Source: JACDEA01 sp963742585 (GTDB lineage Bacteria; Actinomycetota; Acidimicrobiia; Acidimicrobiales; JACDEA01). From it: DNA of 64,000 nucleotides. The stretch is from assembly GCA_963742585.1 (NCBI GenBank), contig CAVUMI010000002.1, forward strand, positions 1-64,000. The letters run 5' to 3'. Positions within the stretch are counted from its first letter, which is position 1; every line of letters starts with the position of its first letter. The position numbers and the translations under genes are program-made. Below the pieces are notes generated by a model, which searched no databases, was not told the DNA's origin, and was given only the letters and a program-made list of their open reading frames with translations. This document shows, piece after piece, positions 1 through 8,627 of this stretch.

Positions 1-2156
1 TCTTCCAGGCCGAGCAGATCGACTGCCGTCAAGGGCTGCCGAACGCGAGTTTCTGCGGCGTGCTCCACCACACCAACGGCCTCCGCGAGGCCGAGGTGTC
101 GCCCGACGGCCAGCAAATCACCTACACCAACGCCTGGTCGCAGTTGGTCGACGGGGTGCAGTCCTTTCGCACCGAAACACACATCCAGAGCACGCTCGGC
201 ATCTACAGCTCGAAGCTCGGACAATGGCGGGTTGCTCGAGACGACCCAGTCGACGTGGCTGTCGAACAGCCGCATCCTCGTTCGTGGCGGCCGTTACTAC
301 AACCTGGGCGCGACGAGCACACAAGCATGGTGTCTGGAGGCCGATCAATACATCGGTCACTGCAGGGCCCACGAGCCCGACGCGGCCGGCGGCCGGTGGA
401 TCGACCTGATTGCCGACAACACCACCAGCATCGAGATCGGCGCGGCGCCGACAGATCAGTCGAGCGCACCCATTCGTTCTGCACGTTCCCACTGCCAGGC
501 GGCGCTGGCTACTACCACGACCCCGAACTGTCACCTGACGGCGCGTCGTTCGCGATCGTCCGCCTTGGTGGCTTCGACGTCGCCGCCATTGCCAGCACGG
601 TGCCGCCCGGTGGCGACGCGTGCCCGGCCAACACCTTGATCAAGAAGGTTGAGGATGCAACCGAGCCGCATTGGTCGCCGGCCGCGATGCCGGCGGCGGC
701 CGGGCCGAACACCGCGCCGACCATTAGCAACATCACCGACGTCTCGACCCCTCAGGACACCGCGGTCGAGAAACTCTTCTTCATCAACGACGCCGAGCAG
801 CCAGCGCCGATCCTTTCACTCACCGGGGCGTCCTCCAACCCGACGTTGATTCCGCCGGCCAGCATCGTCTTCGACCACGTTTATAGCAACCTCCACTCGG
901 TCACGGTCACGCCGGCGTCCGGCCAGACCGGTACCGCGACGATCACCGTGACGGTGAGCGACGGTGCGCTGACTGCGTCGGACAGCTACGTGGTCACGGT
1001 GACCAGCGGCGGTTCCATCGAGTATCGCCCGCTGGCCACCACCCGCATCCTCGACACCCGCGGCAGCATCGGCGGGCATCCCGGTGCGGTGGGCCAGACC
1101 AAGATCGACGTCCAGGTCACCGGCGTGGGCGGCGTTCCTGCCTCCGGCGTCGGCGCGGTGGTGCTGAACCTGGCCGAGACCGGGGGCACCGGGACCACCG
1201 AGGACTCATGGGTCACCGCCTGGCCGGCGGGCCCGGCCAATCCCGAACACCGCCAACCTGAACTACCAGCCCCCCAAGACCACCTCGAACCTGGTGGTCG
1301 TGCCCGGTCGGTGCCGGCGGCCAGGTCTCACTGGCCGTCGGCCGCGGCACCGCGCACCTCATCGTCGATGTGCAGGGCTGGTTCCCGACCGGCGGCTACA
1401 ACCCGCTGGCCACCGACCCGCATCCTCGACACCCGCGGCAGCATCGGCGGGCGTCCCGGTGCGGTGGGCCAGACCAAGATCGACGTACCAGGTCACCGGC
1501 GTGGGCGGCGTTCCTGCCTCCGGCGTCGGCGCGGTGGTGCTGAACCTGGCCGAGACCGGCGGCACGCGGACCACCGAGGAGTCATGGGTCACCGCCTGGC
1601 CGACGGGCCCGGCCAATCCCGAACACCGCCAATGTCAACTACCAGCCCCCCAAGACCACCTCGAACCTGGTGGTCGTGCCCGTCGGTGCCGGCGGCCAGA
1701 TCTCACTGGCCGTCGGCCGCGGCACCGCGCACCTCATCGTCGATGTGCAGGGCTGGTTCCCGACCGGCGGCTACAACCCGCTGGCCACCGACCCGCATCC
1801 TCGACACCCGCGGCAGCATCGGCGGGCATCCCGGTGCGGTGGGCCAGACCAAGATCGACGTCCAGGTCACCGGCGTGGGCGGCGTGCCTGCCTCCGGCGT
1901 GGGCGCGGTGGTGCTGAACCTGGCCGAGACCGGGGGCGCGGACCACCGAGGAGTCATGGGTCACCGCCTGGCCGAAGGGCCCGGCCAATCCCGAACACCG
2001 CCAACGTCAACTACCGCCCCGGCCAAGACCGCCTCGAACCTGGTGGTCGTGCCCGTCGGTGCCGACGGCCAGATCTCACTGGCCGTCGGCCGCGGCACCG
2101 CGCACCTCATCGTCGATGTGCAGGGCTGGTTACCCGCCGAGCAGGAGTTCGGCTAG
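1..2156 (+). CDS. Secreted propeller/Ig-like protein, 3' part
   Basis: The 5' end lies outside the window and the readable frame begins at base 3. The first part has PD40/WD40-like propeller motifs (EVSPDGQQITY, ELSPDGASFAIV). An Ig-like segment follows at about 715-1010 (NTAPTISNITD, then TATITVTVSDGALTASDS), and then three tandem copies of a roughly 125-residue domain containing TRILDTRG, GVPASGVGAVVLNLA and HLIVDVQGW. Such end domains are common in secreted actinobacterial proteins. The frame is broken near 232 and 470 and several times within the repeats, for example an extra C at about 1244 and an extra G near 1307. No membrane anchor is visible at the C-terminus. The role is probably cell-surface or extracellular; the substrate is unknown. 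Confidence 0.65.
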   Translation, partial: FQAEQIDCRQGLPNASFCGVLHHTNGLREAEVSPDGQQITYTNAWSQLVDGVQSFRTETHIQSTLGIYSSKLGQWRVARDDPVDVAVEQPHPRSWRPLLQPGRDEHTSMVSGGRSIHRSLQGPRARRGRRPVDRPDCRQHHQHRDRRGADRSVERTHSFCTFPLPGGAGYYHDPELSPDGASFAIVRLGGFDVAAIASTVPPGGDACPANTLIKKVEDATEPHWSPAAMPAAAGPNTAPTISNITDVSTPQDTAVEKLFFINDAEQPAPILSLTGASSNPTLIPPASIVFDHVYSNLHSVTVTPASGQTGTATITVTVSDGALTASDSYVVTVTSGGSIEYRPLATTRILDTRGSIGGHPGAVGQTKIDVQVTGVGGVPASGVGAVVLNLAETGGTGTTEDSWVTAWPAGPANPEHRQPELPAPQDHLEPGGRARSVPAARSHWPSAAAPRTSSSMCRAGSRPAATTRWPPTRILDTRGSIGGRPGAVGQTKIDVPGHRRGRRSCLRRRRGGAEPGRDRRHADHRGVMGHRLADGPGQSRTPPMSTTSPPRPPRTWWSCPSVPAARSHWPSAAAPRTSSSMCRAGSRPAATTRWPPTRILDTRGSIGGHPGAVGQTKIDVQVTGVGGVPASGVGAVVLNLAETGGADHRGVMGHRLAEGPGQSRTPPTSTTAPAKTASNLVVVPVGADGQISLAVGRGTAHLIVDVQGWLPAEQEFG
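1021..2135 (+). repeat. Three tandem ~375-bp coding repeats
   Basis: The copies begin near 1021, 1399 and 1771 and are almost identical at DNA level. Each encodes the TRILDTRG...VDVQGW domain of the surrounding gene. Comparing copies shows the indels directly: the same stretch is one base longer in one copy than in another. The near-identity implies recent duplication or homogenisation. Confidence 0.9.
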
Positions 2157-2238
2157 GCACGATTTCAGCGAGACTTAAGGCCCGGGGCAGGTACAGCACC
2201 GGAACGAGGTACCCGATATCCCTTCACCGCAACGGTCC

Positions 2239-2252
2239 CGTACCCGGGTACG
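2239..2252. repeat. 14-bp perfect palindrome, intergenic
   Basis: CGTACCCGGGTACG lies between the convergent genes ending at 2156 and 2349. No T-run or stable long stem accompanies it. I see no gene in 2157-2348. Confidence 0.4.
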
Positions 2253-2348
2253 AGTACTGGGTTCTCGGTGGCAACCTCCCGCAGCAACTCTCCTACATGG
2301 ATCTTGAAGGCCTACGCGATTTGCGCGGCTAAGTAGCAGTCACCGCGC

Positions 2349-3194
2349 TCAGATGAGATAGGCCTTGGCGTCGAAGACGACGTGCGCGGCCGACGAGCCG
2401 CCCACCATCCCGTTGTGGATCGTCATCTGGCCGAATGACGACAACGGTGCGATCACCTGGGCCGACAGCGTTTGATTGGCGCCGAACCAGGTGAGGTCGG
2501 CAGTGGCAGGGCTTGGCCAGCGCGCCGGCGGCGTAGGCGGTGAGGTAACCCGGGTTGGCGCCGGGGACTGTCGGTCTGCGTGACGCTCAGCGTGCCGATC
2601 ACCGCCGTAGCGTCCTTCGGCACCGAGATGCCTCCTACCGGGATTTGTGCGACCTGGAGCGAATACCCGGCGGTCGTCGTGGTCCCTGCTGTATGCCTCG
2701 ACACCGATGGCAGAGTCACTCGCGCCCAGTACGCCAGAAAAGCCTGTCGGCGTTGCCGTCAAGGGCAAGCAGTAGCCGACGACGCCGTGTTTTCCTGACT
2801 GGCCGTGGACCCCGACTCCTAACCCCGCGGCCTTCCCGTAGACACCAAATCCGCTGGTGTCGTTGTGGCCGTACACCCCGCTCTTGTCGGTCTTGTTCGC
2901 GACGCCGTCGACGCCATCGCCCGTCGTGCCGCCGTCACCGAAGGTGGTAGCCGCTCCGGCGACTCCCGGTGTGAGGCTGGCGCCGGCTACGGCGAGACCC
3001 GCTCCGGCAAATGCGGCGCCGCCGAGCTTGGCCAGCAGCCGCCGCCGGGTAAAGTCCTCCTCGGGTGGCAACAACGGCGCTGTCGCCGTAGCCGGCTGCG
3101 ACCCCCCTTCGAGGGCCTCCACCCGGGCTAGCAACCTCTCGATGGTTGCGTTTAGTTCAGCGATCGACTCTCGGTCATCGAGCCCCCCGTTCAT
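2349..3194 (-). CDS. Tat-exported protein with glycine-rich repeats and surface end domain
   Basis: I start at ATG 3194; the open frame upstream to 3365 has no family-like sequence. Residues 1-35 form a probable coiled coil (IAELNATIERLLARVEAL). A twin-arginine signal follows (FTRRRLLAKLGGAAFAGAG ending VAGAA). The middle has repeats of the type GVYGHNDTSGFGVYG and GVGVHGQSGKHGVVGY. The last ~110 residues (VPKDATAVIGTLSVTQT, then HVVFDAKAYLI) are the same type of end domain as in the gene ending at 2156, so the two neighbours probably share a surface or extracellular fate. The frame is broken by an extra A near 2694 and again near 2520-2570. The function is unknown. Confidence 0.6.
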   Translation of the reverse strand: MNGGLDDRESIAELNATIERLLARVEALEGGSQPATATAPLLPPEEDFTRRRLLAKLGGAAFAGAGLAVAGASLTPGVAGAATTFGDGGTTGDGVDGVANKTDKSGVYGHNDTSGFGVYGKAAGLGVGVHGQSGKHGVVGYCLPLTATPTGFSGVLGASDSAIGVEAYSRDHDDRRVFAPGRTNPGRRHLGAEGRYGGDRHAERHADRQSPAPTRVTSPPTPPARWPSPATADLTWFGANQTLSAQVIAPLSSFGQMTIHNGMVGGSSAAHVVFDAKAYLI

Positions 3195-3307
3195 GTCAGC
3201 GCCGCGGCACGGCGCGTAACACGATCCTAGTTTTCGGTGATCCACGGTTAATCGAGGGATCAGCGCAGGTTGAGGGCGATCCGATCCTGATGACTGGCGG
3301 CCAGCAG

Positions 3308-3582
3308 TCAAGGAACCCCGGAGGTGCCGGTGGCGACGCCGTTGGCGTTGGTCGTGGCGGAGCACACCGGCATGGCGCCCGCCCGGGCGGCGTACGCAGG
3401 ATGGCCGGCTCGGCCACCAGCGTGTCGTCCCCCACGCACCCCGAAGCTGTCATCGTTGGTGAGTGCGCCTTTTCGCAACGATCGTGACGATCGCGGCCAT
3501 CGCCTTTTCGAGCGCCTGTGTGGCCGGCGAGAAGGCTCAGCGGCAGCATCGAGAGCACTGCTAAGGACTGACCCGCGGGCAT
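3308..3582 (-). pseudogene. Possible frameshifted secreted-protein fragment
   Basis: This is the only coding signal in 3195-3599. It opens with a signal-peptide-like stretch (MPAGQSLAVLSMLPLSLLAG) and, after at least one frame change, ends with VCSATTNANGVATGTSG and a TGA at 3308-3310. That ending resembles the Cys-containing strand of Ig-like repeats (compare FCQAMTDTNGMARC in the gene ending at 62248). It runs divergently from the antitoxin at 3600. It could be a remnant or a small real gene. Confidence 0.3.
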
Positions 3583-3587
3583 TTCAT

Positions 3588-3593
3588 TATAAT
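3588..3593 (+). promoter_or_regulatory. Consensus -10 box of toxin-antitoxin operon
   Basis: A perfect TATAAT lies six bases before the antitoxin ATG at 3600. The expected transcription start coincides with that ATG and there is no Shine-Dalgarno, so the mRNA is probably leaderless. No clear -35 element is visible. Confidence 0.55.
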
Positions 3594-3599
3594 GACCGC

Positions 3600-3827
3600 A
3601 TGACCAGGCAAATGACCGCTACCGAGGTCAAGGCGCGCATTCTTGCCTTGCTCGACGAGGTGGCCGCGGGCGAAACCATCGAGATCACCAAGCACGGACG
3701 CACGATCGCCCGCTTGGTGTCCGCGCACGGCCCGCAGGCGCTCAAGGCGCGAATGTCCGGCGTGGCCGTCAGCGCGGCCGACGATGAGGCCCTCTTTAGT
3801 ACCGGAGCCCGCTGGGACCTGCCGTGA
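3600..3827 (+). CDS. Phd/YefM-family antitoxin
   Basis: This 75-residue protein starts MTRQMTATEVKARILALLDE and continues AAGETIEITKHGRTIARLV, the typical Phd/YefM N-terminal DNA-binding fold. Such proteins neutralise the partner toxin through a C-terminal tail (here ALFSTGARWDLP) and repress their own operon. The stop overlaps the toxin start in GTGA, so translation is likely coupled. The ATG at 3592 is rejected because its frame closes after three codons. Confidence 0.85.
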   Translation: MTRQMTATEVKARILALLDEVAAGETIEITKHGRTIARLVSAHGPQALKARMSGVAVSAADDEALFSTGARWDLP

Positions 3828-4216
3828 CGACGGTCGTACTCGACTCCCACGTCCTGCACTGGTGGTCAGCGGAGCCGGCCAAGCTGAGCCGGGTCGCCAC
3901 ACGAACGGTTGAAGCTGCCGACGAACTCGCAGTCGCGTCGATCTCGTGGTTCGAGCTTGGCTGGCTCGCGCAGCACGAGCGAATCACCGTGGCGGTGCCG
4001 TTGCGGTCCTGGCTGGAGCAGCTGGCCGCCGAGGTGCGCACGATCGGGATCACCGCGTCGATCGCGGCAACGGCAGTGTCCCTCCCGATGTCGTTCCCGG
4101 GTGACCCCGCCGATCGCCTCATCTATGCAACCGCGGTCGAACACGGCGCGCGGTTGGTCACCAAGGACCGTCGGCTCCGCGACCACCGGCACCCCCACCC
4201 GGTGACCGTCTGGTAG
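3824..4216 (+). CDS. PIN-domain toxin (VapC-like)
   Basis: This 130-residue PIN-fold RNase is the toxin of the pair with the Phd-like antitoxin, starting at the overlapping GTG. The four expected acidic positions are visible: VVLDSHVLHWW near residue 6, SWFELGWL near 44, GDPADRLIYATA near 93 and VTKDRRL near 116. It probably cleaves tRNA or rRNA, as VapC family members do. A Phd-type antitoxin with a PIN toxin is a common mixed pairing. The frame is intact. Confidence 0.85.
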   Translation: MTTVVLDSHVLHWWSAEPAKLSRVATRTVEAADELAVASISWFELGWLAQHERITVAVPLRSWLEQLAAEVRTIGITASIAATAVSLPMSFPGDPADRLIYATAVEHGARLVTKDRRLRDHRHPHPVTVW

Positions 4217-4313
4217 TACGCCCGACGCCGCGCAGGGCGCGGTCGCAATGACGACGGCTCGGAGCCGGCCGCATGGCTCCTCGGAGGCTTTCAACTCGAG
4301 GAGACCTAACGTT

Positions 4314-4868
4314 GTGGCGATGGCCCGCACTGCGGTGTACCCCAGCGACCTGCTCACGGTCGACGACCTGTGGGCGATCCCTGACGATGGGCGCCGGCGC
4401 GAGCTCATCGACGGGATGCTCATAGTGAACCCGTCGCCCAGGCTCCGGCACCAACGGGCATCGATGGCGCTCTCGGTGTTGCTCGGGAACGCGTGCCCGC
4501 CGGACCTCGAGGTGCTGGCGGCGCCGTTCGACTACAAGGTCAGCGACACCACTTTGTTGATCCCCGACCTCATCGTGGCGAGGAAGTCGGACTACGGCCC
4601 GAACCGGCTCGAGGTCACGCCGCTGCTCGTCATCGAGATCCGCTCACCCAGCACGGCGCGGCTCGATGCTGGCACCAAGCGCCTGGTCTACGAAGCAGCC
4701 GGTGTGCCGTGGTACTGGCTCGTCGACCCGGACGAGCCCCGACTGACGGTGCTCGAGTTGGTCGATGGTGCGTACACCGAAGCGGCGTCGGTGAGCGGCG
4801 ATGAGGCGTTCGATGCGGCGGCGCCGATCTCGATCCGGGTCATTCCCGCCCACCTCGTCACCGACTGA
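4314..4868 (+). CDS. Uma2-family (DUF820) putative endonuclease
   Basis: Uma2 proteins have a PD-(D/E)XK restriction-endonuclease fold; most have no known biological role. Visible landmarks are LTVDDLWAIPDDGRRREL, IPDLIVARKSD, LLVIEIRSPST and YEAAGVPWYWLVDPD, the usual order and spacing of active-site residues. The protein is 184 residues, the normal family length. GTG 4314 is preferred because GAGGAG at 4298-4303 sits at good distance; ATG 4320 is the alternative. The frame is intact, and the gene stands alone after the toxin-antitoxin pair. Confidence 0.75.
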   Translation: MAMARTAVYPSDLLTVDDLWAIPDDGRRRELIDGMLIVNPSPRLRHQRASMALSVLLGNACPPDLEVLAAPFDYKVSDTTLLIPDLIVARKSDYGPNRLEVTPLLVIEIRSPSTARLDAGTKRLVYEAAGVPWYWLVDPDEPRLTVLELVDGAYTEAASVSGDEAFDAAAPISIRVIPAHLVTD

Positions 4869-4914
4869 GCCGTGCCTCCGCGTCTCGTAGTGAGGCACTG
4901 ACGAGGCGATAGGT

Positions 4915-6871
4915 ATGGACAACCTCGCCACTCGGGTGGTGCAGTCCACGCGCCAGAACTTCTGGCCGTGGCTGCGCGCCGTGGCTCGGGCGTACGCGGT
5001 CTTTGCCGTGGCGGTGGTCGCCATGGTGGGGCTGGCCCGGCTGGGCTACACGCTGGCGGTGTGGGCCGGCGCGCTGTTCCTCGGCTTCGCCACCCTCAAG
5101 CTCGACGACGTGCTGCGGGCCGAACGGCGCAACATGGGCTCGGGCGCCCGGGTCGCCCGGGTGGTGGTGGCGGTGGGCCAACTGCTGCTGGCCGGTGCGC
5201 TTCTGCTGTGGTGGGGCTTGGCGGACGCCGGCGACGCGTGGGCGTTCCTGGCGCTGGTCACCATCGTGTTCTCGCTCGGCGCGCTGGTGGCCGAGTGGCG
5301 GTTCTCGATCCGGTGGATGCACTCGCGCGGCCCGGTGTTGCTCGGCGCGGCGTTGCTGGCCGCGGTCGGGGGCCTGTTCCTCGTTCCCACGACGGCGGCG
5401 GGATTGGGGCTGGCGCTGCTGGGCGTCGCCGTCGTGCTGGCCTACCTCGGCACCGAGCTGTACACCGAGGACTGGCTGCGGCGGGTGGCCCGTCGCGACT
5501 GGCGGCTGCTGAGTGTCGGGGGCGCCGTCGCACTGCTGCTGACCGCGGCGGTGCTGACGTTGCGCGACGGCTACCTGCCCGTATGTCGCGCTGCTGCTGG
5601 TGGTCGTGCTCGTCGCGGTGGCCGCGTCGGCGGCCGACAGCAACAGCGCGGCGGTGGTGCTGGTGATCGCCGTCGCGCTGATCTGGTCGACCGCGCCGCG
5701 GCCGGTCGAGCCGCTCGACGTCGAGCCGGTGGCCGGCCGGCCCGCCTTCGTGGCGCTGGGCGACTCGTACATGTCGGGCGAGGGGGCCAAGCGGTTCCTC
5801 GAGGGCACCAACACCAAGGGCAAGAACCAGTGCCGGCGCGCGGTCTCGGCCTACCCGGCCCGGTTGGCCGACGAGCCGCCGGCCGGCATCCCCGACCGGG
5901 TGTTCTTCCTCGCCTGCTCGGGCGCCAAGGCCAGGGACATCTACGAGACCGCGCAGGAGACCAGCGTCAACCAGCTGGCCCGCTACGCGCAGATGAAGGC
6001 CGAGCTGGGCGACGTGCCGATCAGGTTCGTGCTGGTGAGCATCGGCGGCAACGACGCCAAGTTCGGCGAGCTGGGCCAGACCTGCGTCGGCCCGGGGGAC
6101 TGTTCAGAGATCGGCCAGCGCTGGCTCGACGACCTCGACGACGTCGAGACCGCGATCCTCCAGGCCTATGAGCGGATCATGGCCGCGTTCCCCGGCGTCC
6201 CGGTGATCGCGGTGCCGTATCCCAAGCCGGTGTCGCCCGAGAAGTGCCGGTGGTCGACGCTGACCCATGACGAGCACCGCTTCCTCGCCGGCTTCGTCGA
6301 CCAGCTGAACGCGGTGGTGGCCTCGGCGGCCAACCGGGCCGGCGTCGACTACGTGGTGGAGATGGAGGACGCGCTGGTGGGCCGCGAGCTGCGGATCTGC
6401 GACGGCAGCCCGGGCAAGCTCGGCGTCAACTTCCTCGCTGCCAACCCGGTGTCGGGGAGCATCGAGGACGCGCTCAACCCGAAGAACTGGATCCACAACA
6501 GCTTCCACCCCAACGGCATCGGCCACGGGGCCATGCTCGACGCGGTCACCGCGTTCCTCACCGCTTACCCCGAGCTGTTCCCGCCGGCGCCGAGCGGCAC
6601 TCCGCCCTATCCCGTCCCGTCGCTCGACGCGGTAATGGGCGCGCCGGCCATCGAGCGCTGCGGCCGGGGCGACATTGCCTACTGCGACATGAGCGCGTCG
6701 GACTGGCAGCTCGCGCAGACCGTGCACTTCCTGCGCGTGCTGCTGGTCCCGCTCCTGCTCGCCCTGGTGGGGGCGTGGCTCCTGGTCGCCCCGGCCATCC
6801 GTTACGCCACCGAGCACGAACTCACCACGTTCAAGCTGCTGGCCCGCTGGTGGGGCCGGCTCAGAAGCTGA
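4915..6871 (+). CDS. Membrane-anchored SGNH/GDSL hydrolase
   Basis: About 650 residues. The N-terminal ~250 residues hold around eight membrane segments (AYAVFAVAVVAMVGLA, LLLAGALLLWWGL, VALLLTAAVLTL and others). An SGNH esterase domain follows with block I GDSYMSGEG, block III SIGGNDAKF and block V SFHPNGIGH. A final helix (FLRVLLVPLLLALVGAWLLV) lies near the C-terminus, so the hydrolase domain is probably exposed on one face of the membrane. Likely substrates are acyl or acetyl esters of envelope polymers; this is inference. One extra G near 5582 splits the frame between membrane and hydrolase parts. Confidence 0.8.
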
Positions 6872-6888
6872 GCGGCGGGAGGTTTCCC

Positions 6889-6938
6889 ATTCTCGAGGCA
6901 ATAGCTGTCGTTTTCCGACAGTCATTGCCTCGAGAACG
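6889..6938. repeat. Palindromic element A1
   Basis: First of three family-A palindromes. The left arm contains CTCGAGGCAATAGCTGTCG and the right arm is its complement with a few changes (GTCATTG for GCTATTG). The loop is T-rich. It lies between the convergent genes ending at 6871 and 7062. The sequence between it and the small gene holds nothing else I recognise. Confidence 0.85.
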
Positions 6939-7061
6939 AGTTCGGCCGGCGGTCCGTCGACCTCGCACGCGAGCAGCCAGGGCTGAAGCCCCGTCGTGAC
7001 GCGCGCAGGCTGCCGATCGAGCCACGCCTTGGCCTGATGTCCAACGCGGACGGTCCAGGGG

Positions 7062-7244
7062 TTAGTGGTCAGGAGAGTTCAGGGGTTGGGCGTCTGCAAA
7101 GGCGTCCTCGAGAGGGACAGCCGACTCCCACTCCTCCCCGTTGTCCAGGAACCATTGCCGCTGTCGGGCCTGGACTTCGGGGTCGGCGAGACTCACCTTG
7201 CGCCGGCGCGAGGCCGGCGGGTTCTGCTCGGGGTTGCTCGCCAT
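7062..7244 (-). CDS. Small hypothetical protein, 60 aa
   Basis: It starts at ATG 7244 (MASNPEQNPPASRRRKVS), a basic N-terminus followed by an acidic body (FLDNGEEWESAVPLEDAF). There is no signal or membrane segment. It lies between palindromes A1 and B1. I do not recognise a family. The composition fits a small soluble protein, possibly nucleic-acid or partner binding, but nothing specific supports a role. Confidence 0.45.
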   Translation of the reverse strand: MASNPEQNPPASRRRKVSLADPEVQARQRQWFLDNGEEWESAVPLEDAFADAQPLNSPDH

Positions 7245-7324
7245 CCCACAACGGTACTTCCGGCCTGCGCACACTTTGAGGCTCGGACTTCGACCAGCGG
7301 CGCGAGGTCGGTAGGCCCTGCCGC

Positions 7325-7375
7325 TGACTTCTGGACACTTCCCGACCTGGGAGGGCGGTAAGTGTCCAGAAGTCA
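7325..7375. repeat. Palindromic element B1
   Basis: Family-B palindrome with arms TGACTTCTGGACACTT and AAGTGTCCAGAAGTCA. The centre is degenerate compared with the perfect copy at 46169-46222 (CCCGACC in place of AACGCCC). It lies between two minus-strand genes, in front of the start of the 60-residue gene. Confidence 0.85.
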
Positions 7376-7402
7376 CCTGGCTCATCGTTAAGGCGGGTTC
7401 GC

Positions 7403-8299
7403 TCACGACCAGCTGAGCGGGGCCAGGTAGACGCCGCCCTGGCCCCAGCCGCAGTGGCTGATCCAGGTGGCGCCGGCTTCGTCGACGATGACCTCGGCCG
7501 CGTGCGCGTTGATGGTGCCGACGATGCCGGCGTCGTCGAAGTGCAACGGGTCGTCGCTCATCAACACTGTGGTGGTGCGGTAGGCGGCGTTGCTGTAGCG
7601 ACCGGTGCGTTCATGTGACTCGAGGAGGCTGGCCCAGTCGGGCCCGATGAACAGGTAGTAGCGGCCGTCGCGCGCCACCACGAAGGGCGACTCGGTGGGC
7701 CCGGCCATCGTCCCGCTCAGCGCGTGTTGGTAGACGACGTGGCGACCGCGCCAGTGCACGAGGTCATCGGAGGTGACCGCGGCCACGATGTGCGCGCCGC
7801 CGCTCGGTTCGCTGGTGGCGGTGTAGTAGAGGACCCACCGGTCGCCGACGCGCAGCACCATCGGGTCGCGCGCTTCGAAGCCGTCGACGATCAGCGGGTT
7901 TTCGGGATGGCGCGTCCAGGCGGTGCCGTCGGGCGAGGTGGCCAGGTGGATGCGGTAGGTCTCCTTGGTGGCGCCGCCCGCGCACACGAACATCCAGAAC
8001 TGCCCGTCGGCTTCAATGACGTGCGGCGCCCAGAGGTGCGTCTCGCCCGCGGCCGGGCCGGTCGAGAGCGCGTGGGGCTGCTTGGTCCACGGGCCGTGGA
8101 GGGCGGGCGCGGTGGCGTGGGCCAGGTGCAGCTCGTCGAAGGGCGCCATCGGCTCGGCATGGGTGATCCCGATGAGGTGCCAGGTGCCGGCGTGGTCACA
8201 GAAGATCGTGTGGTCGTTGATGTACCAGCGTTCGGCCTCGCCGACCGAGGGGTCATAGAGCAGCTCGAACTCTCCGGCAGAAACGGCCACGGCGTGCAT
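7403..8299 (-). CDS. Five-bladed beta-propeller glycoside hydrolase (GH43/GH32-like)
   Basis: 298 residues without a signal peptide. Blade motifs typical of clans GH-F/GH-J are spread through the protein: YINDHTIFCDHAGTWHLIG, LWAPHVIEADGQFWMF, EARDPMVLRVGDRWVLYYTA, TESPFVVARDGRYYLF and AAEVIVDEAGATWISHCG. The ARDP segment fits the conserved acidic site of these families. The substrate is probably an arabinan, xylan or fructan oligosaccharide, but the family cannot be fixed by eye. It starts at ATG 8299; the frame is intact. Confidence 0.65.
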   Translation of the reverse strand: MHAVAVSAGEFELLYDPSVGEAERWYINDHTIFCDHAGTWHLIGITHAEPMAPFDELHLAHATAPALHGPWTKQPHALSTGPAAGETHLWAPHVIEADGQFWMFVCAGGATKETYRIHLATSPDGTAWTRHPENPLIVDGFEARDPMVLRVGDRWVLYYTATSEPSGGAHIVAAVTSDDLVHWRGRHVVYQHALSGTMAGPTESPFVVARDGRYYLFIGPDWASLLESHERTGRYSNAAYRTTTVLMSDDPLHFDDAGIVGTINAHAAEVIVDEAGATWISHCGWGQGGVYLAPLSWS

Positions 8300-8351
8300 T
8301 TTGGCGGGCAGCGCTCCAGCACGGGGGCGCAGGGACTTAGGGGTCTGCGCC

Positions 8352-8381
8352 TATACTTGGTGAGTTCGCGATCTCACCAAG
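8352..8381 (+). promoter_or_regulatory. Promoter and operator palindrome of AbrB/PIN operon
   Basis: TATACT at 8352-8357 is a good -10 box. Overlapping it is a perfect 9-bp inverted repeat, CTTGGTGAG at 8356-8364 and CTCACCAAG at 8373-8381, with an 8-base spacer. AbrB-type antitoxins bind such repeats, so this is probably the autoregulatory operator. It ends just before the GAGGAG ribosome site. Confidence 0.7.
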
Positions 8382-8393
8382 TGAGGAGAAGTG

Positions 8394-8627
8394 GTGTCAG
8401 CGGAGACGTTCCGGGTCTCGTCGTCCGGCCAGATGAGCCTGCCGGCGGCCGTCCGCCGTCGCTGGGCACTCGACGCCGGCGGCCAAGTCGATGTGATCGA
8501 CCTCGGCTTCGGCGTGCTCACCGTGCCGGCTGGCGAGGCGCGTCGTCTGCTCGACGAGATCCTGCCTGCCGAGGCCCACTACGACGCAGTGGACGCCGAG
8601 GACGACCCCGATCTCGCGACCGCGTGA
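8394..8627 (+). CDS. SpoVT/AbrB-type antitoxin
   Basis: 77 residues. The AbrB swapped-hairpin domain occupies residues 1-50 (FRVSSSGQMSLPAAVRRRW, then VDVIDLGFGVLTVPAG). The acidic tail (DAVDAEDDPDLATA) probably occupies the toxin. GTG 8394 is chosen over GTG 8391 because AGGAG at 8384-8388 is too close to the latter. The stop overlaps the next start as GTGA, as in the pair at 3824. Confidence 0.85.
   Translation: MSAETFRVSSSGQMSLPAAVRRRWALDAGGQVDVIDLGFGVLTVPAGEARRLLDEILPAEAHYDAVDAEDDPDLATA

Noticed and set aside
1021..2135. Long direct repeats as a CRISPR array or transposon
   Set aside because: The copies are coding, contiguous and carry one protein domain each; no spacers or transposase are present.
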